64,000 nucleotides of DNA from Symbiodinium sp. CCMP2592. Its lineage: Eukaryota > Sar > Dinophyceae > Suessiales > Symbiodiniaceae. Location: positions 62,001-126,000 of the forward strand of contig CAJNDT010000138.1 in assembly GCA_905221615.1 (NCBI GenBank), given 5' to 3'. A model generated the notes under the pieces. The model was not told where the DNA came from. It ran no database searches and saw nothing but the letters and a program-made list of their open reading frames with translations. The position numbers were made by a program, and so were the translations under genes. Positions within the stretch are counted from its first letter, which is position 1, and every line of letters begins with the position of its first letter. Below, piece by piece: positions 50,865-61,204 of the stretch.

Positions 50865-51038
50865 GGGGCCTGAATAATTAGAGTAGGGTTCCTTTAAAGG
50901 GTTCCTTATAGGGGATACTATAAGGGACAAGGGATTTTGGGATATAGGGGCCTGAATAACTAGCGATACTATGTTGGGGGTTCCTTATTATGAGTGTAGT
51001 AGTATATACCCCCAAACTCAATTCTAATTATTCAGGCC
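50865..51038. repeat. Hairpin element family F, double-start copy
   Basis: GGGGCCTGAATAATTAG at 50865 and again GGGGCCTGAATAACTAGC at 50947; the right end is CTAATTATTCAGGCC. Confidence 0.55.
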
Positions 51039-51540
51039 ACTACATTACCCCAAACCCGAGACTTCTTGCAGCCCCTGCAAGCATGTAGTGCAATGCATCT
51101 CGGAAGCGTCCCAGGCCTTCATAAGCTCGAACTAGGAAGCCTGGCACCGAAACCCTAAACTCCAAAACCAGAATTTAGCATTACGCCGCCGCATAAGCCC
51201 TTTACCCTAAACCCTAAACCCTATAAGGCATATCCTGCTTTGTGATCCTATGCTGGGAACTGGCGGGTCCTCTTTGATGGCTATAGAGGCCGGTTTGGGG
51301 TTTCAGGAGTCCGTGATGAGATGTTTCGAGGGTCAGAAGTGAAACCCCTAAACCCTAAACCGTAAACCCTAAACCCTAAATCTTAAACCCTGTGGCTTCA
51401 AGTTCGGGAGGATGAGCTGTTTTTTGACAGGGGGCTTGGGTCTGGGGTGGAGCATGTTGGCGTGGCGTAGTTTACGTAGGGAGAGTACTTTAGTCTAGAC
51501 TCTCGACCTCACACCCCAAGACCCGAAATCTCATAAGCCC
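51039..51540. other. Intergenic, no gene supported
   Basis: Short telomere-like pieces at 51205-51225 and 51345-51395 only. Confidence 0.35.
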
Positions 51541-51613
51541 TCAACCCTAAACCCTAAACCCTAAACCCTAAAACCCTAAAACCCTAAGCTCTAAACCCTA
51601 AACCCTAAACCGC
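51541..51613 (-). repeat. Telomere-like CCCTAAA array
   Basis: About ten units including CCCTAAAA variants. Confidence 0.7.
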
Positions 51614-52334
51614 CTAAATTCAGGGATCCACCTGAGACCCTAAGGCAAATCATACTTTGTGATCCCATGCTGGCTACCGGTGGATCAGCGCTGATGGCTA
51701 TCGAGGCTTATCCCAAAGCTTCCGAGGGCGAACGCTTAGAAAGATACACAAGTACTATAGTCTCCTGTGGAATTATGTTTGTTCATATTTGTTCATATAA
51801 AACTCAAGAGAGTTTTACAACTATTTGTTATTATGGTTCTAGGGGGGGTATAGTGTAGAACATGCGTAAGGGCTCAAGAAAGGGATACTGTTTTTATGGG
51901 TCTCTGTAAGCGACTTTTCGTGGGTCACTAGGGGGGCCATGGATGCAGGGTATACATATGGAGTAGAAATAGCGTAAAAGCTCGTGTATTTGTTCCCTTG
52001 CTGATCCGATTGATAGCCAATAGCAGCACTTGGAAGAGCACCGTGAAGTACCGAAGTGGCAGTGGCTGTAGACATCCCGGAACCGTGTTATTGTCATCAC
52101 TAGAGGAGTATAGTAGAGAGACCGCCCCCAAGACACCCAGCGGGTGGGTGAAGAGGGGTTCAGACTTTATTTAACCACTTCTGTGACCACCTCTGTACTT
52201 TTTTTGCGGATGTAACAATCAACCATGAACCGAAGCCCCACCTGAAATCCCAAATCCTACGAGTTTAAAGGACTTATACGAGGACATCAGAACAAGGCAC
52301 CCTAGAAGACGTGGGGTTGCCAGGGTTCGGACAG

Positions 52335-52490
52335 AAGGAGAATGATGATGATTCGATGGCGGTGATCACGGAGGTGACTGCGACCGTGATAGTGACGATG
52401 ATGATGGCATTTTTTGTTGCCTGGTGAAAGACAATGAGCATAACAATCGGATTACGATGATGATGCTGATGATGACGACGGAGAGTCTGT
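52335..52490. repeat. Degenerate GAT-triplet island 5
   Basis: GAATGATGATGATTCGATGG and GATGATGATGGCATT stretches. Confidence 0.45.
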
Positions 52491-52833
52491 TTCATCTGTC
52501 TGTGATAGTGTGACATGCCGCCAAAACCTCGATTACTGCTGTGTTTTGTGTCGTTGCATTTTTGCGTGTCATGAGCGGGACAATCGATAGTGCTAGTTTG
52601 AAGTCCTGTGATTGTGCACTTGGCGAGAGTGGGTACTTTGCTACTGCAAACGCATGCCCGAACTCCCCAGACCGAGATCTAAGCCCATATGCGTGAACAC
52701 GATGAAGTCGCAGTATGTACACCAATTCATGAAGTCCTTCTCCTTCCGTCGCCTGCATGTGTGGCCCAAGCTGCACCACTTAGCTCCCAGAAGCTAGAAG
52801 TCCTTTTGTTTGTCTGCCATATCCAGACAACTC

Positions 52834-53151
52834 ATGCGCCTCCTGCCCTTGACGATGGTTTGTGTGGGCCTGATCCAGCAGGGTGGAGCAACACGCCACC
52901 AAGTGATCAAAGGTTCCGAGACTGAGGCAACCGAGCAGGGTCTCGTCGTGTGCTGCAACTTTCACGGATACCTCTCAACAGAGAAGGATGAAGCGGCGTG
53001 CAACGGCAATCCCGTCATGAAGTACGGACCATGTGTGAAGGAAGACTATCAATGCTGCTACTGCGACAGGCGCTATTACACAAAATTTGCAGGAGATCAG
53101 ACCTGCCGCTCCTGCTCGGTGTCAAGTGGGCCTTGTCACCGTATGCGTTAG
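52834..53151 (+). CDS. Hypothetical small cysteine-rich secreted protein
   Basis: This is a 105-codon ORF from an ATG at 52834; an upstream in-frame TTG was not used. The first ~20 residues (MRLLPLTMVCVGLIQQGGA) look like a signal peptide with an Ala-containing cleavage region. The mature ~85 residues hold ten cysteines, spaced as CC, C, C, CC, C then TC-x2-C and GPC near the end, with aromatic residues around the YQCCYCDRRYY segment. That pattern suggests a disulfide-rich extracellular or cell-wall-associated protein. I recognise no named family and assign no activity. It could also be one exon of a longer gene. A hexanucleotide microsatellite begins 70 bp downstream. Confidence 0.42.
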   Translation: MRLLPLTMVCVGLIQQGGATRHQVIKGSETEATEQGLVVCCNFHGYLSTEKDEAACNGNPVMKYGPCVKEDYQCCYCDRRYYTKFAGDQTCRSCSVSSGPCHRMR

Positions 53152-53223
53152 TGAGGCCCCAGAGATGCGGCTATGCTTCGCACTGACGCAGATGGAGAGA
53201 AAGAGACATGGTAAATTACAATG

Positions 53224-53236
53224 TTATATATATATG

Positions 53237-53284
<48 letters not shown>

Positions 53285-53309
53285 CATGTACATGTACATG
53301 TACATGTAC

Positions 53310-53375
<66 letters not shown>

Positions 53376-53376
53376 G

Positions 53377-53423
<47 letters not shown>

Positions 53424-53432
53424 TTGTATTTG
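53224..53432. repeat. (TATATG)n hexanucleotide microsatellite
   Basis: About 34 units of TATATG, with an inner block of TACATG. ORFs of Tyr-Met, Tyr-Val or His-Ile dipeptides are artefacts. Confidence 0.9.
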
Positions 53433-53539
53433 TACATACAGATCTACTACCGGATGCTTGTTTTCTGACAGAGAACCTGGTTTCCCCAACTGTTAATCCC
53501 CCTGCCCAGTGCCCTTAGCGGGCCCACTACCCCCCAGCC

Positions 53540-53760
53540 CCCATAAATATATAAGGATTAATTTTCGAAATGTTAAGTAATTATATTACTTAAATATGAT
53601 CTATGATATTTAGCACCAATCAATAAATAACAAATCTTGTTTTCATAAATGAATTTATTCGATGATAGATTCATCCAGTAATATTCTAAATCAGCTATGA
53701 TTACTTTTCCCTTTCATAAGATCTATTCTAGAATTAGAATTCGTTTCTATTATGCATGAG
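53540..53760. other. AT-rich island of different composition
   Basis: About three quarters A+T by eye, bounded sharply by GC-balanced DNA. It contains TTAAGTAATTATATTACTTAA, a 21-base perfect palindrome (read around the central T). No ORF was seen in either orientation. It may be organelle-derived, but I do not recognise it. Confidence 0.4.
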
Positions 53761-55151
53761 TCCCGTAGACACTAAACCCCACAGGCCTTGGGGTTCAGGG
53801 CTCCTGAGTTCGAATCGAACCTCAAACAAGGCTTTCTAAGCCATGCCGTCCCATACCTACCTTGGCCTACGAAAACCTAGTTTTTGTATGGTCCTATGCG
53901 CTCTATATTCTGGTCGTTTAACAAGACCCTACAAAAATCCTAGGTTATCGTAGCCTAGTGTACTGCTTCAGATATGCGAAGATTTTGCATCAACTAAAGC
54001 GCTCAGCCTCAAGATTACCCGCTGCAGCCGAAACTCCTTTGGAAGGTAGCAGGTTAGGTTTCGGGTTCAGGGTTTATGACAAATTGTCAGTATGCTCTAG
54101 GGACCCTTATTATATATGATCCAACCCCCATTCTAATCATTCAGGCCCCTGTATGAAGTTTCTTCCTCCGGCACGACGCCCGAACCCTTCAAGAGGCAGT
54201 GAGATCTTGTTCTGTCATGAAAATCGTAGTAGGGTTCGGGGTTCCTCCAGATTCCGCCGCAACAAAGGCTGTTGGGTTTTTTTTCAGGATTGACTGGTTC
54301 AGTCTTAGAGAACCTGCTTCAGCTAAAGTGGGCTTCGAGGCTTCTTGTAGTTTCTTTGGGAGGGGACCGTGAACCACATGTGCAGGTCTTGAAGAAGGCG
54401 GGGGTGAAGGAGGACGGGAGTGGCATGAAGGGTGCGGGCCTGGGGTTTCAGAGTTTCGACGGTTTCGGCCCCTTCAAGCCGTAAACCCTGAAGCCCTAAC
54501 GCCGACAGCCCGAATCGTAAGCTGCATGGTGGTTGCCGCTCTAGTTTCGTAAAGATTATCGCGGAGTCATGGGGCTCAATTTCCTAGGCTTTGTTCATGC
54601 TTAGGTTAGGAACCCAGCAAGAAGCACTGACTGCTCGCCAAAATTTTGGGCTGGGTAATGTGTTACACCACACGGTCTATGTTTAAAATCGTGTGGAGTG
54701 AAAACCCCTAAACCCGAAATCCCAGGCATTAACCCCGACACCTAAACCTTGCGGTTTGTCGCAGGAGAACATCCTTTTCATCAACGTCGTCTCTTGCCCC
54801 GAGGGCCTTAAAGCCTTGGCAGAGAAGGCCTTGGGCTGGATGTACAAGAGTAAGGTTTCTTTACGGGTTCCTTCAAAAGAGGCTTAACAGGGTTACAAGG
54901 GTCCATTGCGGTTGTATCGCATAGGCGTTTTAATATTTCGAGCAGGGTTTTGGGGGTAAGTTGTAGAGGAATCATGTTGGTATTTGTGTCGGAATGGTTA
55001 GTACTCCGATCTTCCATTCTAATTCCCATAAACGCGCCACCAACACCCTAGTCGAATTGTCACGGCGTCCGCAGTCGGGTTTGCAGGCCTTGAGATTTAG
55101 AGTGTGGGTTTTGGAAGTCTAGCGCATGGCTAGATTTCTTCGAATTTCGGG
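53761..55151. other. Intergenic, no gene supported; partial family F at 54098-54149
   Basis: The family F fragment reads CTTATTATATATGATCCAAC and CTAATCATTCAGGCCCC. The remaining ORFs lack domains. Confidence 0.35.
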
Positions 55152-55424
55152 GTGTCCGGGAGAAGGCTGATGGGTTTACGATTAGCTTCAGTGCTGTCGG
55201 GTTTTATGGTCTGGGTTTGCGGATGTAAGGGTGAAGGGCCCATGCATTGCTTTTGTGGGTTTTCAAACGATGTTTGGGTCTGGTGCCCGGTCGGTATGTT
55301 TTCAGTTGCAGGGTATCCAGAAACCTACAGTCAAAGCCCGCTGCTGGAGATCGCAAACCAAACCCCAACCTTCGACCCACCTGGAAGAACCCAAGCTCCA
55401 TCCCCAAAGCTTAGTATAGAAGGC

Positions 55425-55631
55425 AGTAGCAGTGGCAGTGGCAGTCGCAGTCGGAGTGGCAGCAGCAGTAGCAGTAGCAGTAGCAGTAGCAGTAGCAGTA
55501 GCAGGAGCAGTAGCAGTAGCAGTTGCAGTTGCAGTTGCAGTTGCATTAGCAGTAGGAGCAGTAGGAGCAGTAGGAGCAGTAGGAGCAGTAGGAGCAGTAG
55601 GAGCAGTAGGAGCAGTAGGAGCAGTAGGAGC

Positions 55632-55682
<51 letters not shown>

Positions 55683-55699
55683 GAGGAGCAGGAGAGGAG

Positions 55700-55797
<98 letters not shown>

Positions 55798-55821
55798 CAG
55801 CAGCAGGAGTAGGAATAGGAA

Positions 55822-55884
<63 letters not shown>

Positions 55885-55939
55885 GAGTAGGAGTAGGAGT
55901 AGGAGTAGGAGTAGCAGTAGCAGTAGCAGTAGCAGTAGC

Positions 55940-56007
<68 letters not shown>

Positions 56008-56175
56008 CAGAGTAGCAGTAGTAGCAGTAGTAGCAGTAGTAGCAGTAGCAGTAGCAGTAGCAGTAGCAGTAGCAGTAGCAGTAGCAGTAGCAGTAGCAGT
56101 ATCAGTAGTAGTAGTAGTAGGAGGAGGAGGAGGAGGAGTTGGAGTAGGAGTAGGAGTAGGAGTAGGAGTAGGAGC
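55425..56175. repeat. AGC/AGT/AGG triplet repeat, about 750 bp
   Basis: Successive homogenised blocks of AGCAGT, GAGCAGTAG, GAGCAG, AGT and GTAGGA. Every frame is open on both strands, giving spurious 287- and 310-codon ORFs (Ser/Arg, Gly/Ala, Leu, Tyr). Confidence 0.9.
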
Positions 56176-56784
56176 AGTAGTGGTCCTAGTGCTGCGAAAA
56201 CCCCCCGACTCGAATCTTTCGGGCCCTTGACCACCTTAATTAAGGAGCCCCAGGCCCTAGATTCCAGCCCGAATTTCGCAGGCTCCCCTGGTGCGCATCC
56301 TCACCTGCGGCCTCGACACGCATCTGAACCAGGCGGGTTTGGAAATCCTAAAAGCCAAAACCTTAAACCCTAAACTGTAAGCCCTCAGGTCCAAGCCATA
56401 AACCTTCTACGGTTTCGGGCCTCGGGGCACCTGCCCAGAATTCAGGGCTTGAGACCCGCCATTTCAAAGAGGAGTTTTGGTGTATGGCATTGGACATTTT
56501 TTGCGGGCTCATCTGCGAATTTCTCCATTCCTCGTTGTGCAGCTTAGTTCTCGAGTCTACTTACGAGGATTCCTACACGCCTGTAAACCTGAAGCCTTCA
56601 AGCCCTGCTCTACTCACTCGTCACTCGTCCCCCTGGACTCCAAAGCCCTGGACCTTAACACGTCGCCCGGCTTTTTCATTCCATAAGCCGTCCATGAACT
56701 GACTCGACCATTGGTCGGCATCTGACCGATGGCCTCTCAATGTAGTAGCTTGCTGGAGGTTTTGGGGTCCTGGGCTCCGATGTT
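56176..56784. other. Intergenic, no gene supported
   Basis: Unique DNA with short overlapping ORFs. Confidence 0.3.
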
Positions 56785-56884
56785 AGGGGTTTACAAATAT
56801 ATTCAGCTATAGTATTTTGGGGGTTCCTTATTATAATTATCGTATAATGGGCCCCCAAACCCTAGCCTAATTATTTCAGGCCCC
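56785..56884. repeat. Hairpin element family F, copy
   Basis: TATAGTATTTTGGGGGTTCC, TTATTATAATTATCGTATAA and TAATTATTTCAGGCCCC. Confidence 0.55.
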
Positions 56885-58162
56885 TATGTTAGAGGTCCGA
56901 GGGCTATGTACGTTCTCCTGCCTCAGCCAGTGCCCGTGCCACAGGTCCTACAAAGCTTCACTTCATGTGCTAAGTCAAAACCACTTCCCTTCTCGCAACC
57001 CGCACTCCTGCGAACCGCTAAACCTCTAAACCCGAAGCACCACTGCATATCTGCCCCAAGCCAAGCACCAACACCTAGCAATCTAGGTAGCATGACAGGT
57101 ACATTGCTTGTAAGCCCGTAACAGAGGCCAAATTCATCGTGCCTGGTCTCGGAGACTTCGGTGCGAGCCCCGCAAAGCAGAGTGTCTACGATGAAGGTCT
57201 TAAGATGGCACAGGCTCTGCCTGCGGCGTGGATTCTGTGTCTTCAACAGGAGCCAAATGTAAGCTTGCAGATCTAGACCTCAAGCTGGCTTGGGGAACTC
57301 CAGGTAGGTTTTATGCGTCTTGGGTCTGGCACTCCGCATCTTTCGGCCGCAAACTTGTGCAGGTGTAAAGGTTCGCCAGTTCGGTTTCGAGTTCAGAGTT
57401 TGGGGTTCCGGACTTGGTGTCTGGGTTGGGGCTGGTTTAGACCAACTCGAAGTCGTGCTTGCCGAGCTTTTTCATGGGGCCAGGGTGTCGCAATTCTTCC
57501 ACTACGAATTGCGATGAGGAGGCGTTGGGATGTGAAGCGCCATGGGATGTTCTCTTTTTCTTGGGGTGACGGGTGTGCCACAACCTTAAACCCTATCCGC
57601 CACAGGGTCTGCTCGGACCGAGGCGACCGGTACTACGGCACCTTTGGCTATGCAGAAGGCCGCCGGTTTCCGCCTAAAGCTCTGGGGCACTTCAGGGTTT
57701 AGGGTTTGGCCCCAAAGTCCATCAACATCCGGACGGGCAGGAATGGCTCCCGGTAGCCACCGTTGTGATCACAATAGCCTAAAGAGGCATACTCAAACAT
57801 GCTGTCAGTATGCTTCAATGTCCTTTCGCAACAGTGATCAGACCATTTTCTCTACTCCCTTAGGCCCTCTTCTTCTTGAGAGCCGACCCCGGGGTTTCAC
57901 TGAGATGAAGATGCTCATCGCAAGCTCTAGAGTTTGGGATTCAGAACTAGGATGTTGAAGTTGGGGGTCCCTATAATAAGGATTATGGTATTGTGGGGTC
58001 TATATGGGGGTTCCTTATTTAGAGAAAGTGAGGCTTCTGTTTTGCGTGCTGAGCCTGGGGTTCAGGCTTCAGTCAGCTTCGCGGGCAGCTGGCGTCTAAG
58101 CTTGGACTTCAAATTAGAGCAGCCATTCTATCTTGCTGGGCAGCTTCTGGATTTCAGGACCC
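56885..58162. other. Intergenic, no gene supported
   Basis: A 129-codon + ORF (57313-57702) and its overlaps have no recognised domain. A family F-like fragment lies at 57960-58022. Confidence 0.3.
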
Positions 58163-58300
58163 AAACCCTAAACCCCTAAACCCTAAACCCTCAACCCTCA
58201 ACCCCTAACTCTAAGTTTTAAACCCCTAAACCCTCAACCCTAAATCCTTAACTCTAAGTTTGAGATCCCTAAACCCTCAACCCTAAATCCCAAACCCTAC
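58163..58300 (-). repeat. Telomere-like CCCTAAA array, degenerate
   Basis: CCCTAAA and CCCTCAA units with CTAACTCTAAGTTT interruptions. Confidence 0.6.
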
Positions 58301-58340
58301 AGCCAAGAATGTCCGATGCGAAGCAGGTCCCGACCCACAA

Positions 58341-58529
58341 CCCTAGAGACTCCAATATCCCCGTATTAAGGAATATACCTTAGGGTTCCGTCTATAGGGT
58401 TCCTTTAAGGGATCTAGAGGGTTTAGGCGATTTTAATATCCCTTAATTAAGGAATATACCTTAAATCATATTAGGGATCCCACTGTAATTTAAGGTATAT
58501 CCCTTAATTAAGGGATATTGGAGTCCCTG
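58341..58529. repeat. Hairpin element family A, composite copy 6
   Basis: An incomplete left arm (CTAGAGACTCCAATATCCCC) is followed by a second arm at 58435 and the right arm GGGATATTGGAGTCCCTG. It looks like two overlapping insertions or a partial duplication. Confidence 0.58.
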
Positions 58530-59130
58530 AAAACCCTACAGCCTAAACCCGACGCGACACCGAAGCTCGGGCGAATCCAAAAGTCTAGCTTCTGAAACCC
58601 GAGCCAATGTGCTTCAGAAGTTCAAGCAAGGTTTTTCCAAAATTCAGACAACCAACGACCCGGCAGATGTGGATTCAAAAATCCAGACAAATCGCATCAA
58701 CCCTAAACCCACATCCCTCAAGAGGCTTGTGGGGCGCCGGGCGATCCAGGATTTGATGAGCGCGACGGAGATCTGTCTGAAATGTTCAGGGCTCCTCTGC
58801 GGTTCTGTCTAAAAAACTCCAGATCTCAATTTAGGGACGCGCGTCATTAGAACAGCTAGTATCAAGTTTTTGCGGACTACGAAGAACCTCTGCATGAGGG
58901 TTTTGTCCGGGTTACAGCAACCCTCTCCACGGTAACGCGGTCCTATGTTTCTAGATCTCATGACTCTAATCATATCCTACTGACTAAACCCTAAGCCCTA
59001 AACCCTAAACCCAGTAACGAAAAGGAGCTGTCAACAAAAAAATCCTAAACCCACACCCCCCTAAACCCGAGACCCTAAAGCCTAACCCCAACCCCCCCTA
59101 AACCCTAAACCCTAAAGCTCTAAAGCTCAT
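58530..59130. other. Intergenic, telomere-like pieces near 58985-59125
   Basis: No gene supported. Confidence 0.35.
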
Positions 59131-59220
59131 GTTATAAGTACCCTAAAAGGGACCCTAATTGGGGTTATGGTACTTATAAGTCCCTAAAATAACCAGTTAC
59201 TAAGTCCCCGACCCTCCAAG
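59131..59220. repeat. Hairpin element family C, right part
   Basis: TTATAAGTACCCTAAAAGGG ... CTAAGTCCCCGACCCTCCAAG. Confidence 0.58.
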
Positions 59221-59790
59221 CATGATCTTTCAAGCAGGCGAGGCCTGACCTGGCCTAAATTTGCTGAGGTGCGCACGGGGAAGTCCACCGGGACCGATCG
59301 AGGGATTCGGTGCCTGAAAGAACGCCCAGCCTTAGTTGAGGAATGTACCTTGGGGTTCCTTAAAGGGATCTATAAGGGATCTGTAGGGTTTAGGGTTCTG
59401 ACCCCAAACACTAATACTAAACTCTAAACCTTAAACCCCCCACCCTGAAACGGTTCAGGATTTAGGAGGGTTGAGGGCTTATCGGTTTGGGCATCTATGT
59501 TTGTCAACTGATTATGCGGCACTGGGGTCAGCGGCTCAAGTCTAGAACGGTTCTTCGGACCCCAGGTAACGAGCAGTTTGTCAGGTTCCGGATGAGATTG
59601 TTTCAAGATACATCCAAGGTTCAGGGTTTATGGGTTTAGGTTTTAGGGGAAGGGATTTATCCTGAGGCTTCCTACAAGAGGGCAGTCCCAATGAACAAGA
59701 GCATATACGTATGTGTATATACACATGCGGCCCCCGACTAGAATCTACATGCTAGCCCACCCCAGCCCCCTCCCCCACCCGAATCTTTCA
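59221..59790. other. Intergenic, no gene supported
   Basis: One unrecognised 60-codon - ORF. Confidence 0.3.
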
Positions 59791-59890
59791 TAACCCTAAA
59801 CCCTAAACCCTAAACCCTAAACGCTAAACCCTAAACCCTGCATCCTAAACCCTAAACCCTAAACGCTAAACCCTAAACCCTAAACCCTGC
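59791..59890 (-). repeat. Telomere-like array with higher-order repeat
   Basis: Two similar blocks of CCCTAAA units, each carrying one CGCTAAA variant and ending in CCCTGCATCC, so a roughly 50-bp unit is itself duplicated. Confidence 0.65.
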
Positions 59891-60536
59891 ATCCTCCATG
59901 CCACAGGTGCCTTGGAAACATCAGTCTTCGAAGCTGCAAAGCCCCAACCCCAATCTACACCTGTGCCTCAAGCTGCCTAAACCCTGACCCTTAAACCCTA
60001 AAGCCCTCAACTCCCTAAACCATAAACCCTAAAGCCCTAAATCTACCAGTAGTAGAGCTCTCTTTTTGCGAGACTTCTCCCGCTCCACCGCTGTTGGTGA
60101 CCTGCATGGGGGAATCCCACGATGCCCTTTTGGGTGCTACTATCAGGGTCACTACAAGGGTTGTTAGAGGGGTTAATACAAGGTTTACTACAGAGGACGC
60201 GAGAAGTGTGACCGAAAGGCGTACTACAGGGGTCTAGAGGACTCACAATCCAACGCGTCCAACTTCAAATCCCTCAAATCCTAAACCCTAAACCCTAAAC
60301 CAAAACCCTAAGCCCTAAAACCTCAGACCCTAGAGTTTCCTGTTTCGGGGCTTGCCGCCTTATGATTCCTCTGCAAGTCCGCACCGCATTAAAGCTCATC
60401 GACCGGGTGTTGGCCCAGCCGATGCCATCGGATGCTTGAGATGCAGGGCTCTTGTTTTCAAAAGAGGGCGATGCGAGCTTGTTTTGGCGGATGTAGGGAG
60501 GGAACATGCCGGCTTCCGCCTTCAGCACGGTGGCAT
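59891..60536. other. Intergenic, no gene supported
   Basis: Telomere-like fragments at 59975-60045 and 60275-60325; a TACTACAGGGGT-like repeat at 60180-60235. Confidence 0.35.
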
Positions 60537-60645
60537 CCCAGAGACTCCAATATCCCTTAATTAAGGAATATTCTTTAAATCATATTAGGGATCCTACTAT
60601 AATTTAAGGTATATCCCTTAGTTAAGGGGTTTTGGAGTCTCTGGG
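60537..60645. repeat. Hairpin element family A, copy 7
   Basis: CCCAGAGACTCCAATATCCC mirrors GGGGTTTTGGAGTCTCTGGG, with a near-perfect inner palindrome around TTAGGGATCCTACTATAA. Confidence 0.66.
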
Positions 60646-60648
60646 ATC

Positions 60649-60729
60649 GTACCATAACCCCAATGAGGGTCCCTTTTAGGGTACTTATAAGTCTTACTAA
60701 CTACTTACTAAGTCCCCCGACCCCCCAAG
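60649..60729. repeat. Hairpin element family C, half copy abutting family A
   Basis: GTACCATAACCCCAATGAGG ... CTTACTAAGTCCCCCGACCC in the orientation opposite to the other copies. Confidence 0.55.
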
Positions 60730-60861
60730 CACCATGCAGTCCTCAACCCGAGGCCTCAGGCTCCGGCAGCCTAGCCTGAAGCCTTTCGCGCGAACGGTTC
60801 ACCACCCTGAGCTTTGCCCTTTAAAGGGATCTATAGGAAGTCTATAAGGGCATAGGGTTTA

Positions 60862-60973
60862 GGGTTCATGGGTAGTTATAAGTGGGGTTATAAGTAGGGT
60901 AACCATAACTATAATCCATAGTCGGGGACTTATAGCTCCATTTAAAACCACCCATGAATGAACCTGCAAGTAG
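60862..60973. repeat. Hairpin element family B, copy
   Basis: GGTTCATGGGTAGTTATAAG ... CCACCCATGAATGAACC. Confidence 0.58.
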
Positions 60974-61107
60974 ACCCTGAACCCCAATCCCTTATCCCAA
61001 ACCGCCTCTGTTTTCCCGAGCTGCTGCATCGAGCTCCTTCACAGGAATGTTCCAGCAAGGACCCGGCTTTGAGGATGGGTTGCCCATAAGAAGGGCTATA
61101 AGTAAGG

Positions 61108-61204
61108 TTACTAATATAATAATTGCCTATACTAGTTTGGGGGTTCCTTGTTATAACTATACTATGAGATGCCCCAAAACCCTATTCTAATTATTACGGC
61201 CCCT
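61108..61204. repeat. Hairpin element family F, copy
   Basis: AATAATTGCCTATACTAGTT, GGGGGTTCCTTGTTATAAC and CTAATTATTACGGCCCC. Confidence 0.55.

Noticed and set aside
53087-53518. Tyr-Val, Tyr-Met and His-Ile dipeptide ORFs
   Set aside because: Hexanucleotide TATATG repeat in different frames.
53800-53830. tRNA-like B box GAGTTCGAATCGAAC
   Set aside because: The flanking bases do not form a T stem or acceptor stem, and no A box is positioned upstream.
55152-56234. ORFs of 287 aa (+) and 310 aa (-)
   Set aside because: Over most of their length they are AGC/AGT/AGG repeat translations with no start context or domain.
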